This document shows positions 1 to 6,972 of a stretch of 11,407 nucleotides of DNA, in pieces (positions within the stretch are counted from its first letter, which is position 1; each line of letters begins with the position of its first letter). The translations under genes were made by a program, and so were the position numbers. Source of the DNA: Gammaproteobacteria bacterium (lineage in GTDB: Bacteria; Pseudomonadota; Gammaproteobacteria; Xanthomonadales; Marinicellaceae); assembly GCA_030426065.1 (NCBI GenBank), contig JAUHZH010000028.1, forward strand, positions 1 to 11,407, written 5' to 3'. Under the pieces are notes generated by a model. The model was not told the DNA's origin and did no database searches. It saw nothing but the letters and a program-made list of their open reading frames with translations.

Positions 1-85
1 CGACGTCGTTGTTTCATGCCAACAAGGCAACGATTTGATGTTCAGAAACGGATTTGAAACATTGGATAATTGAAAAAACATGATT

Positions 86-136
86 CAGCACAGGGATGTT
101 AAACCAATATAAACTGACTGCTGGTGGCCTGTGCTG
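86..136 (+). other. inverted repeat, 9-bp perfect stem
   Basis: CAGCACAGG at 86-94 is exactly complementary to CCTGTGCTG at 128-136, with a 33-base loop. No T tract follows. It may form part of a structured leader of the ccm transcript or a protein-binding site; the function is unknown. Confidence 0.4.
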
Positions 137-152
137 TGAAATAAACAGAACA

Positions 153-183
153 GGCACCCTTATGACATCACAGGTAGGGTGCC
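153..183 (+). other. hairpin, 8-bp perfect GC-rich stem
   Basis: GGCACCCT at 153-160 pairs perfectly with AGGGTGCC at 176-183 around a 15-base loop. It is GC-rich and the most stable-looking structure in the region ahead of ccmA. It is not followed by a T run on either strand, so a simple intrinsic terminator is unlikely. An attenuator, a processing site or an element of a small RNA are all possible. Confidence 0.45.
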
Positions 184-359
184 GCCCTTCACGGTTGAAT
201 CAATTGGCTGTGGTGCCATGCCATGTTGTTTCGTTAACTGGCCAAGTGTTGGTCATCAGCACGAAATTCTGGCAAATTGTGGGCTTTCTTAAGGCAGATT
301 TCCTTTACATCCAAGGCCTGCCTCAATAGAATTGGCGTCGGTTATTTCAGAGTGGTTTT

Positions 360-980
360 TTGCAGCAAATTGAACTGAACAATGTGGTCTGTCAACGGCG
401 TGGTGAAGCGTTGTTCAAACCGGTGTCATTGACTGTGGGTCGTGGCGAATTGGCTGTGATTGCAGGGCCCAACGGTTCTGGGAAAACCACCTTGTTGGAA
501 TGTTTGGCCGGTTTGGCGCCTTTTGCTTCGGGCCAATGCCGTTACAAGCAACAAAACTTGGCTTCGGACTGGGCTCGCGAAAGCCATTACATCGGCCACA
601 AGCTGGCCAACAAAGCCGCACTCACCTGCCTCGAAAACCTACATTTTGCCTTGACCGTCTCTGGCCACCGAATCGATGAAAACCAATTGTTGGACACATT
701 GGAAGCTGTCGGCTTGGCGGGTTATGAATACCAACTGGCTTCGGAACTCTCAGCCGGCCAAAAAAAGCGCCTGTCGCTGAGCCGTTTGCTGGTGATGGAT
801 GCCCCTTTTTGGTTGTTGGATGAACCCTTTGTCAATTTGGACCATGCCGGTTGTGAATGGCTTTATCAGGTGTTATCTGAACACATTGGGCAAGGTGGCG
901 CGGTGATTTTAACGGCCCACGATCAGAAAAAAATTCATGAGATGGCCCACCACCACATCGAACTGGAGCCGGCCTCATGA
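360..980 (+). CDS. ccmA: CcmA, ATPase subunit of the cytochrome c maturation ABC complex
   Basis: CcmA is the cytoplasmic ATP-binding subunit of the CcmAB(CD) complex, whose ATP hydrolysis releases heme-loaded CcmE for delivery to apocytochrome c. All ABC ATPase hallmarks are visible in 206 residues: Walker A GPNGSGKTT at 36-44, signature LSAGQ at 130-134, Walker B ending LLDEP at 152-156, and the switch histidine H187 in TAHD. Length is normal for the family. The start is TTG at 360. An in-frame stop lies at 327-329 and there is no ATG between, while the N-terminus aligns with the usual CcmA start. Only a weak AGTGG (351-355) precedes it, so initiation may be inefficient. The gene opens a tightly packed operon and its stop overlaps the ccmB start by 4 bp (ATGA). 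Confidence 0.96.
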   Translation: MQQIELNNVVCQRRGEALFKPVSLTVGRGELAVIAGPNGSGKTTLLECLAGLAPFASGQCRYKQQNLASDWARESHYIGHKLANKAALTCLENLHFALTVSGHRIDENQLLDTLEAVGLAGYEYQLASELSAGQKKRLSLSRLLVMDAPFWLLDEPFVNLDHAGCEWLYQVLSEHIGQGGAVILTAHDQKKIHEMAHHHIELEPAS

Positions 981-1645
981 TTGGTCGGTATTGGGCCATA
1001 TGTCAGCGTGATTTGTTGGCGGCTTGGCGCCGCAAGGCCGGTTTATATCAGCCGCTGGTTTTTCAATTGTTGATAGTCACTTTGTTTCCCTTGGGCTTGG
1101 GGGCAGGTGCACAGACCCTGTCCAAAGTGGCCCCTGCCTTGGTGTGGATTTTGGCTTTGCTGGGAACATTGATCACTTTAGAACACATCTTTAAAGACGA
1201 CTTTGAAGACGGTTCTTTGGCCATGTATGTGCGCACCGACCTTTCGCTGCCACTGGTTGTTTTATTCAAAGCCCTGGGCCATTGGCTCATGGTTGGCTTA
1301 CCCGCGGTCTTGTTCGCACCCGTGGTGGCGGTGTTGTTGCACCTGCCTGAATCGGCTTATGGTGTGTTGATGCTGTCTTTGTTGTTGGCGACACCCATTT
1401 TCAGTTTGATGGGAGCTGTGGGTTCTGCATTGACCTTGAATTTACGGTCGGGTGGTTTATTATTGAGTGTTTTGGTTATGCCTTTACTGGCTCCCATACT
1501 GATTTTTGGTGCCGGTGCTGTTTTAGAAACCTCGTTGGACAACAGCGCCAAAGGACATTTGCTGTTGTTGTCAGGCTCTTTGGTTTTGACATTGACCTTG
1601 GCGCCACTGGCTGCTGCTGCAGCCATCAAAGTAAATTTGGAGTGA
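977..1645 (+). CDS. ccmB: CcmB, membrane subunit of the heme-handling ABC complex
   Basis: CcmB is the integral membrane partner of CcmA in the complex that drives release of holo-CcmE from CcmC. The 222-residue product has about six hydrophobic segments (roughly 24-44, 50-70, 92-122, 128-152, 160-182 and 195-217), as expected for the family. Two regions are characteristic: the acidic FEDGSL stretch after the second segment (76-81) and the LRSGGLLLSVLVMPLLAP region (156-173), which resembles the conserved central segment of CcmB. The ATG at 977 overlaps the ccmA stop as ATGA and has GGAG at 965-968 as a plausible Shine-Dalgarno sequence. Only one base separates its stop from ccmC, so translation is probably coupled. 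Confidence 0.95.
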   Translation: MIGRYWAICQRDLLAAWRRKAGLYQPLVFQLLIVTLFPLGLGAGAQTLSKVAPALVWILALLGTLITLEHIFKDDFEDGSLAMYVRTDLSLPLVVLFKALGHWLMVGLPAVLFAPVVAVLLHLPESAYGVLMLSLLLATPIFSLMGAVGSALTLNLRSGGLLLSVLVMPLLAPILIFGAGAVLETSLDNSAKGHLLLLSGSLVLTLTLAPLAAAAAIKVNLE

Positions 1646-1646
1646 C

Positions 1647-2435
1647 ATGAATAAATTAGTCAAGTTGTACCACACGCTGGGTTCACCGCCCAGTTTTTAC
1701 CGCATAGCCGGGTATTTCCTCACGCCTTTGTTGCTTTTGGCATTGGGCTTGACGGCTTATGGTTTGGTCGATGGTTTGTTTTTCGCACCGATAGATTACC
1801 AGCAAAAAGACGCTTATCGCATCATTTTCGTTCACGTGCCTTCGGCCTGGATGAGCATGTTCATCTATGCCATGATGGGCATCGCAGCCATCATGGCCTT
1901 TGTTTGGCGCATGAAAGTGGCTGAAGCGGTGATGATGGCGTCAGCGCCCATTGGTGCTGCGTTCACAGTGATCACTTTGGTCACTGGGATGTTGTGGGGT
2001 AAACCGATGTGGGGCACTTATTGGGACTGGGATGCCCGAATGACCTCTGAGTTGATTTTGTTGTTCTTGTACATCGGTGTGATGGCCATGTATGCTGCAT
2101 TTGATGATGACCCGCGCAAAGCCGCTCGATTGACGGCCTTGGTGGCCATCATTGGTTTGGTTAATTTACCCATCATCCACTATTCGGTTGAATGGTGGTC
2201 CAGCATCCATCAGAAATCAAGCGTCAAACTGACCGGCTCAACAGGCATCAAGGATTGGGACATGCTCAGACCTTTGTTGGTGATGGCTTTTGCCACCAAA
2301 TTTTATTATGGTTATTCCATGTTACACCGTGCCCGCAGTTACCTTTTACACACAGAAAGCCAGAAGCAGTGGGCCCAAGCGGCACTGGGTTTGGACACCC
2401 CAAAAAAACAAAACAAGGAGCAAAGCAATGGTTGA
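1647..2435 (+). CDS. ccmC: CcmC, heme-handling WWD protein that loads CcmE
   Basis: CcmC is a six-helix inner membrane protein that binds heme at its periplasmic face and promotes covalent attachment of heme to CcmE. The 262-residue sequence carries the tryptophan-rich WWD motif at about 117-131 (WGKPMWGTYWDWDAR). The two expected external heme-ligand histidines are present: H63 in FVHVPSAW and H178 in PIIHYSVEWW. One oddity is Tyr125 in the WGTYWDWD core, where Trp is common; aromatic character is kept. GGAG lies just ahead of the ATG. The C-terminal tail is hydrophilic and lysine- and glutamine-rich (about 236-262). The 3' end overlaps ccmD by 8 bp in a different frame. Confidence 0.96.
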   Translation: MNKLVKLYHTLGSPPSFYRIAGYFLTPLLLLALGLTAYGLVDGLFFAPIDYQQKDAYRIIFVHVPSAWMSMFIYAMMGIAAIMAFVWRMKVAEAVMMASAPIGAAFTVITLVTGMLWGKPMWGTYWDWDARMTSELILLFLYIGVMAMYAAFDDDPRKAARLTALVAIIGLVNLPIIHYSVEWWSSIHQKSSVKLTGSTGIKDWDMLRPLLVMAFATKFYYGYSMLHRARSYLLHTESQKQWAQAALGLDTPKKQNKEQSNG

Positions 2436-2586
2436 ATGGTTTGACATGGGTGGATATGAATATTTTGTTTGGGGCTCGATGCTCTGCTTCTTTGTTGTCA
2501 TGCTGGCGGATGGTTTGTCATTGCGCAGCAAAAAGAAACAGGCTGAGCGATTGGTTTTCTCACGATTCAGAAGGAAGAATAAATGA
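2428..2586 (+). CDS. ccmD: CcmD, small membrane subunit of the heme release complex
   Basis: This 52-residue protein is easily missed because the open frame extends upstream (to 2290) over ccmC. The ATG at 2428 is supported by a perfect AAGGAG at 2415-2420 with 7-base spacing and by the expected gene order. The product has a short N-terminal segment with aromatic and acidic residues (WFDMGGYEYFVW), one hydrophobic helix (about 13-29) and a strongly basic tail (SKKK, RFRRK). That is the standard CcmD architecture. CcmD bridges CcmAB and CcmC and is needed for release of holo-CcmE. It overlaps ccmC by 8 bp and ccmE by 4 bp. Identification rests on architecture plus context, because the family is poorly conserved in sequence. 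Confidence 0.9.
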   Translation: MVEWFDMGGYEYFVWGSMLCFFVVMLADGLSLRSKKKQAERLVFSRFRRKNK

Positions 2587-3029
2587 CCCCCACCCGAAAA
2601 AAACGGTTGATGCTGATTGTGATGGTCTTTTTGGGCGTGGCATTGGCCACTGCCATCTTTTTAACTGCATTCAAAGAAAACATCATGTTTTTCAAAAGCC
2701 CCACTGAAATCAATGCCGGGGACTTCCCCAAACAAAGGAATTTCAGGATTGGTGGCATGGTCAAGGATCAATCACTGCAACGAGCCAATGATTCATTGCA
2801 AGTGTCTTTTGTTGTGACCGATCATGCCCACGACGTCACCGTGACCTACCAAGGCATCTTGCCTGACTTGTTCAGAGAAGGCCAAGGCGTGGTGGCCATC
2901 GGTCAAATGAACAACGACGGTGTATTCCATGCCGAAGAGGTGTTGGCCAAACACGATGAAAACTACATGCCGCCAGAAGCAGCCGCTGCGGTGGAAGCGG
3001 CCAAAAAATACAAAGAGGGGTCGAACTGA
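2583..3029 (+). CDS. ccmE: CcmE, periplasmic heme chaperone
   Basis: CcmE carries heme covalently bound to a histidine and passes it to the CcmF/H/I lyase. The 148-residue protein has a basic N-terminus, a single membrane anchor (about 9-30), a periplasmic beta-barrel-like (OB-fold) domain, and the diagnostic LAKHDENYMPPE motif. His124 is the predicted covalent heme attachment residue and Tyr128 the expected axial ligand. The C-terminal tail after the motif is short, alanine- and lysine-rich and presumably flexible. The ATG at 2583 overlaps the ccmD stop by 4 bp and has AAGGAA at 2571-2576. It ends with a TGATG junction, so its stop shares one base with the ccmF start. Confidence 0.97.
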   Translation: MTPTRKKRLMLIVMVFLGVALATAIFLTAFKENIMFFKSPTEINAGDFPKQRNFRIGGMVKDQSLQRANDSLQVSFVVTDHAHDVTVTYQGILPDLFREGQGVVAIGQMNNDGVFHAEEVLAKHDENYMPPEAAAAVEAAKKYKEGSN

Positions 3030-4966
3030 TGCTGCCAGCAATCGGACAGTTTAATTTGATCCTGGCATTGGTGCTGTCTTTGTTACTCACCGTTGTCCCG
3101 ATGGTGGGTTACGCCAAGAACAAAGCCAACCTTATGCATTTGGGCAGGCCACTGGCTTATGTGTTGTTTGCTTTGGTGTTGAGCTCATTTTTGATCCTCA
3201 TCACCTTGTTCGTCCAACAAGACTTCACGGTCACCTATGTGTGGCAACATTCTTCCTTGGCCCTGCCATTGCGCTACCGCATCACGGCCACTTGGGGTGC
3301 CCATGAAGGCTCGATTCTGATGTGGATCACCATCCAGGCCCTCTGGGTGGCTTTGGTGGCCAAATTCAGTGGCGCCTTGAAACCCGATCAATTGGCCCGT
3401 GTTTTGTCGATATTGGGCTTGATCACGGCAGGCTTCATTGCCTTCATTCTGTTCACATCCAACCCATTTGAACGCACCTTCCCTGCCCCCTTGGATGGCC
3501 GTGACTTGAATCCATTGTTGCAAGATTTTGGCATGATTGTTCATCCACCTTTGCTGTACTTTGGTTATGTCGGCTTGTCGGTGGCATTCGCCTTGTCGGT
3601 TGCGGCTTTGATTGGCGGCAACATCGATGAACACTGGATCCGATGGTCACGCAAATGGACCAACATGGCCTGGGCCTTTTTGACCATGGGAATCATTTTG
3701 GGCAGCTGGTGGGCTTATTACGAGCTGGGCTGGGGTGGCTGGTGGTTTTGGGATCCGGTTGAAAATGCCTCATTCCTGCCCTGGTTGGCCGGCACGGCTT
3801 TGATTCATGTTCAAGCCGTCAGTGAGCGCAAAAACGCGTTCCGGGGCTGGACGGTTCTGCTCGCCATCACCGCGTTTTCATTGAGCGTTCTGGGCACATT
3901 CCTGGTCCGTTCAGGCAGCATCACTTCGGTTCATTCATTTGCTGCAGACCCGACCCGTGGTTTGTTTATTCTCGGCCTTTTGGCGATTTTTGCCGGTGGT
4001 GCTTTGACTTTGTTTGCCTTGAGGGCCGACAAGCTCAAGTCCACCGAATCGGTGGCGTTTGATTCCAAAGAGACCCTGCTGTTGGCCAACTCCCTGATTT
4101 TCATTGTCGCGACCTTCACGGTTTTGCTGGGGACCTTGTTCCCGATGATATTTGAAGCCATGGGTGAAAAAATCTCTGTCGGAGCACCCTATTTCGGTTT
4201 GATGTTTTTCTTGATCATGATTCCCATGGCCATGTTGTTGCCCGTCGGGGGTCAAATCCGCTGGCACAAAGGCGCCTTGGGCTCAAGTTGTTTGGCCCTG
4301 TGGCCATACCTGACGGTTGCCATTCTGCTCACGGCTTTGACCTGGTGGTTGGTGGGAGGCATCAATGTGCGCGGCACCGTTTGTGTTCTCGGCGCTTTCT
4401 GGGTTTTTTCGGCCACCACCGGTCAGTTTTTCCAACAGAAAAAACATGCCAGTTTTGTCGGCATGTCAGTGGCGCATTGGGGCGTGGCTTTCTTTTTGTT
4501 TGGCATGGCCATGGTGGAACACACCGACACCGAGAAAGACGTGTTGATGCGACCTGGCCAAGTCATTGAGTTGGGTGGCAAAACTTTTGAATTCAAAGGC
4601 GTTGAATGGGTCAGTAAAGAAAATTACCGAGCCCAACAAGGCCAAGTGGTGGTGTCAGAAGGTGGCACTGTGATCGCCACCTTGAAGCCACAAAAACGCC
4701 ACTATCCCAAACAACAGAACCCCATGACCGAAGCCAGCATCCACCCTGGCTTGACGAAGGACATCTATGTGTCTTTAGGTGAACAAGTCAATGACGCAGG
4801 TGCTTGGGCGGTTCGGATCTACATCAAGCCCTTCATTCGCTGGATGTGGTTTGGCGGCATTTTGATGCTGACCGGTGCAGTGATTGGCCTGTTCAGTGCC
4901 CGCATCAAACGCTTGGAACAACGCCAACGTGATCAAATGATGCAAGAATCTTTGGGGCTGTCATGA
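3029..4966 (+). CDS. ccmF: CcmF, cytochrome c heme lyase core subunit
   Basis: CcmF is the large polytopic membrane subunit of the heme lyase that joins heme from CcmE to the CXXCH cysteines of apocytochrome c in the periplasm. The 645-residue length is normal. The WWD motif GWGGWWFWDPVEN sits at 234-246. Four histidines occupy positions matching the known ligands of CcmF: H172 (IVHPPLLY), H260 (ALIHVQAV) and H302 (SVHSF), plus H483 (VAHWG) in a later helix. A soluble periplasmic domain spans about 498-598 before the last helix (about 604-625). The ATG at 3029 has GAGGGG at 3015-3020. The stop overlaps the ccmG start by 4 bp. Confidence 0.97.
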   Translation: MLPAIGQFNLILALVLSLLLTVVPMVGYAKNKANLMHLGRPLAYVLFALVLSSFLILITLFVQQDFTVTYVWQHSSLALPLRYRITATWGAHEGSILMWITIQALWVALVAKFSGALKPDQLARVLSILGLITAGFIAFILFTSNPFERTFPAPLDGRDLNPLLQDFGMIVHPPLLYFGYVGLSVAFALSVAALIGGNIDEHWIRWSRKWTNMAWAFLTMGIILGSWWAYYELGWGGWWFWDPVENASFLPWLAGTALIHVQAVSERKNAFRGWTVLLAITAFSLSVLGTFLVRSGSITSVHSFAADPTRGLFILGLLAIFAGGALTLFALRADKLKSTESVAFDSKETLLLANSLIFIVATFTVLLGTLFPMIFEAMGEKISVGAPYFGLMFFLIMIPMAMLLPVGGQIRWHKGALGSSCLALWPYLTVAILLTALTWWLVGGINVRGTVCVLGAFWVFSATTGQFFQQKKHASFVGMSVAHWGVAFFLFGMAMVEHTDTEKDVLMRPGQVIELGGKTFEFKGVEWVSKENYRAQQGQVVVSEGGTVIATLKPQKRHYPKQQNPMTEASIHPGLTKDIYVSLGEQVNDAGAWAVRIYIKPFIRWMWFGGILMLTGAVIGLFSARIKRLEQRQRDQMMQESLGLS

Positions 4967-5493
4967 AAAAAGTCCTTTTCGCTGTGTTGCCGTTGACGGT
5001 CTTTTTGGCCTTGGTGATATTGTTGTACGTCAACATGGGCACCCATTCAGAGCGCCTGCCCTCTCCCTTGGTGGGCAAACCAGCGCCTGATTTTCAGTTG
5101 CCGACCTTGTATTCCGGTCGGACCCTGAGCAAGCAAGATTTCAAAGGCCAAGTGTGGTTGCTCAATGTGTTTGGCTCTTGGTGCCCCAGCTGTCGGATTG
5201 AACACCCTGTTCTTGCTCAGTTTGCCGAACAAAAAATCATCCCAGTGGTGGGGCTGAATTGGAAAGATGAATACCTGGATGCCGATCGCTGGCTCAAACA
5301 GTTCGGCAACCCTTATGACGAAATTCTGGTTGATCTCAAAGGCGATGTGGCAATAGATTGGGGTGTTTATGGTGCGCCCGAAAACTTCCTGATCGATGCC
5401 GATGGCGTGATACGATACAAATTGGTGGGTGTGTTGACACCAGAAATCATTGAAAATGAACTGATGCCATTGATCAAGGAGTTGGCACCATGA
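4963..5493 (+). CDS. ccmG: CcmG (DsbE), membrane-anchored thioredoxin-like thiol reductase
   Basis: CcmG keeps apocytochrome c heme-binding cysteines (directly or through CcmH) in the reduced state, taking electrons from DsbD. The 176-residue product has an N-terminal signal anchor (about 4-24) and a thioredoxin fold. The redox motif WCPSC is at 73-77 (C74, C77), the family-specific NW stretch is at 99-100, and the GVYGAPENF segment carries the cis-proline P139. This acidic, specialised active-site neighbourhood separates DsbE/CcmG from ordinary thioredoxins. The start overlaps the ccmF stop as ATGA. The stop overlaps ccmH by 4 bp. Confidence 0.96.
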   Translation: MKKVLFAVLPLTVFLALVILLYVNMGTHSERLPSPLVGKPAPDFQLPTLYSGRTLSKQDFKGQVWLLNVFGSWCPSCRIEHPVLAQFAEQKIIPVVGLNWKDEYLDADRWLKQFGNPYDEILVDLKGDVAIDWGVYGAPENFLIDADGVIRYKLVGVLTPEIIENELMPLIKELAP

Positions 5494-5888
5494 AACAGAT
5501 GTTGTTCACTTGGGTTTTGATGACCGCAATGGCGTTGTGTGCCATCGAAGTGTATGCCATTGAGGTGTACGATTTTGAAACGGCTGAACAAGAAGCCCTC
5601 TACCAGCAGTTGGCCGAAGAGTTGCGCTGCCTGGTCTGTCAAAACCAAAACTTGGCTGATTCTGAAGCCGGTCTGGCCAAAGACCTCAAAGACAAAGTCG
5701 CTGCATTTGTCATGGAAGGTCGGTCAGCAGAAGAAATCACCCGATTCATGGTTGAACGCTATGGTGATTTTGTTTCCTACCAACCACCGATGAATGTCAG
5801 CACCATGATCTTGTGGTTTTCACCATTGGCTTTGTTGCTCATTGGCGGCGCCATTTTGGTGATCAAAATCAGGAGAACTCAGTCATGA
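5490..5888 (+). CDS. ccmH: CcmH, periplasmic thiol oxidoreductase of the heme lyase
   Basis: CcmH interacts with apocytochrome c and CcmG and belongs to the CcmFHI lyase. At 132 residues this is the short form, with the TPR part encoded separately as ccmI (unlike the fused E. coli CcmH). An N-terminal signal sequence covers about 1-18, and the invariant LRCLVCQNQNLADS motif carries C47 and C50. A three-helix domain follows, and a C-terminal membrane anchor lies at about 105-125. An unusual feature is an exact five-residue tandem repeat, AIEVY-AIEVY at 18-27, just at the expected signal peptidase region. AAGGAG at 5476-5481 supports the ATG at 5490. It overlaps both neighbours by 4 bp. Confidence 0.96.
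   Translation: MKQMLFTWVLMTAMALCAIEVYAIEVYDFETAEQEALYQQLAEELRCLVCQNQNLADSEAGLAKDLKDKVAAFVMEGRSAEEITRFMVERYGDFVSYQPPMNVSTMILWFSPLALLLIGGAILVIKIRRTQS
5541..5570 (+). repeat. 15-bp in-frame tandem duplication inside ccmH
   Basis: Bases 5541-5555 and 5556-5570 encode the same five residues (AIEVY) twice. They agree at 12 of 15 positions, and all three differences are synonymous third-base changes. This indicates a duplication old enough to have diverged silently while the peptide was kept. It falls at the signal peptide boundary of CcmH. Confidence 0.85.
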
Positions 5889-6970
5889 CCCTTTGGTACT
5901 TTTTGCTGTCTGTTTTCACGGTGCTGTTGACCTACCTGCTTTGGACCCAACAAGCCACCCGACGCCAACGCAAGTGGTTGATTGAACAGTTAAAAAACAC
6001 CAGCAACAGCCCAGAAACACTGCAACGACACCATGATGCTTTGAAACAATGCCAGCAGCAGCCGTCAACCGGCCAAGCCGGGGTCTTGTTGATGCTGGTG
6101 CTGATCATCCCCGCAGCCTGGTTGATTCAGGTCTGGGCTTTTGATAACCAGACCCAACCTGAAGCCACAGAACAGCAAGCACCGGATTTGGCCTCTGCCA
6201 TCGCACAGCTGGAACAGAAGCTCGCTGAAAACCCCAATGACTTGCAGGGTCAATTGTTATATGCCCAAAGCATGGCCGCGATCCAGCAACACGATCGTGC
6301 AGCTGCGGCTTACGCCAAAGCCAATGAGCTGAAACCAAACGATGCCGCCATCTTGACAGAATGGGCCGAAGCCATTGCCTTCAGGAACAACACCGGCAGT
6401 TTCTTGGGCGAACCGGTGCCTTTGCTCAAGCAGGCCCTAGCCATCAACCCCCAACACCAAAAAGCCATGTGGCTTTACGGCATTGTTTTGTTTGAACAAG
6501 GCCAGCACGCCGAAGCCGAAACCCTGTGGTCAGATTTGCTTGCTGTCGTGGACAGTGCAGGCGTCAAGGACACGCTGCGCCAGCACATCAACCAAGCACG
6601 GCAAGCCCAAGGCAAACCCCCGCTGGCCGAGCAGGCTTTGGTCAGTTATGCTGTCGACATCGAATTGGACGGCGATGCACCCGAATCATCGGTCTTGTTC
6701 GTGGTGGCCAAATCAACCGACGGCATGCCCATGCCCATAGCCGTCAAACGGATCTCAGGGCCTTTTGAGTGGCCGATGAACGTGACTCTCAGTGACACCG
6801 ACAATTTACAGGGCAACCGGGCTTTGAACCAGTTTGAAGCCGTACACATCTCCGCTCACATCAGCATGACCGGCCAAGCCGATGACAAAAGCTGGCAAAG
6901 TGAAACGGTGACAGCCCAACCCCAACAAAACATCGCCTTGGTACTCAAAAAGGCTAAGCAAGAGGAATGA
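5885..6970 (+). CDS. ccmI: CcmI, TPR-containing apocytochrome c chaperone of the heme lyase
   Basis: CcmI binds the C-terminal helix of apocytochromes and presents them to CcmF/CcmH. The ATG at 5885 gives 361 residues; it has AGGAGA at 5871-5876 and overlaps the ccmH stop as ATGA. An upstream in-frame ATG at 5813 lies deep inside ccmH and is disfavoured. Two membrane helices (about 4-20 and 66-86) flank a cytoplasmic loop. A periplasmic TPR region follows (about 103-240) with recognisable repeats such as the stretch around residues 121-152 and another near 190-222. A C-terminal beta-rich domain (about 252-358) matches the usual CcmI tail. The last codons overlap or abut the oxygenase gene. 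Confidence 0.93.
   Translation: MTLWYFLLSVFTVLLTYLLWTQQATRRQRKWLIEQLKNTSNSPETLQRHHDALKQCQQQPSTGQAGVLLMLVLIIPAAWLIQVWAFDNQTQPEATEQQAPDLASAIAQLEQKLAENPNDLQGQLLYAQSMAAIQQHDRAAAAYAKANELKPNDAAILTEWAEAIAFRNNTGSFLGEPVPLLKQALAINPQHQKAMWLYGIVLFEQGQHAEAETLWSDLLAVVDSAGVKDTLRQHINQARQAQGKPPLAEQALVSYAVDIELDGDAPESSVLFVVAKSTDGMPMPIAVKRISGPFEWPMNVTLSDTDNLQGNRALNQFEAVHISAHISMTGQADDKSWQSETVTAQPQQNIALVLKKAKQEE
6961..6966 (+). promoter_or_regulatory. ribosome binding site that decides the oxygenase start
   Basis: AGAGGA directly abuts the ATG at 6967 (zero spacing) but lies six bases ahead of the in-frame ATG at 6973. Normal Shine-Dalgarno spacing therefore favours 6973 as the start of the downstream gene. Confidence 0.6.
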
Positions 6971-6972
6971 AC

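Larger units (their letters stand above)
1..359. other. non-coding region upstream of ccmA with several inverted repeats
   Basis: No convincing gene is visible here. The only sizeable open frame (96-329, plus strand) has no recognisable motif, no good ribosome binding site and an unremarkable composition. The stretch is rich in inverted repeats: TCGTTG 6-11 with CAACGA 28-33, CAGCACAGG 86-94 with CCTGTGCTG 128-136, GGCACCCT 153-160 with AGGGTGCC 176-183, a wobble-containing hairpin at 239-255, and AGGCAG 292-297 with CTGCCT 318-323. None is followed by a T run, so they are not obvious terminators. The region could be a long structured 5' leader of the ccm operon, a small RNA, or decayed sequence. 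I found no clear sigma-70 promoter; GATAAT at 65-70 is -10-like but lacks a good -35. Confidence 0.5.

Noticed and set aside
96..329. 77-residue plus-strand open frame upstream of ccmA
   Set aside because: No recognisable motif, no ribosome binding site, and it runs through the inverted repeats of the region; likely chance.
1..359. Cobalamin or other known riboswitch ahead of ccmA
   Set aside because: The hairpins are suggestive, but I could not find the conserved core boxes of the riboswitch classes I know.
2192..2707. 171-residue plus-strand frame across ccmC, ccmD and ccmE
   Set aside because: Alternate frame of three well-identified genes; its peptide has no family features.
3185..3634. 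149-residue minus-strand frame inside ccmF
   Set aside because: Antisense shadow of ccmF; the composition (glutamine, histidine and glycine rich) is what reverse reading of this gene produces.
5813..5884. Longer ccmI start 24 codons upstream
   Set aside because: Would overlap ccmH deeply, whereas the ATG at 5885 has a good Shine-Dalgarno sequence and the usual ATGA overlap.
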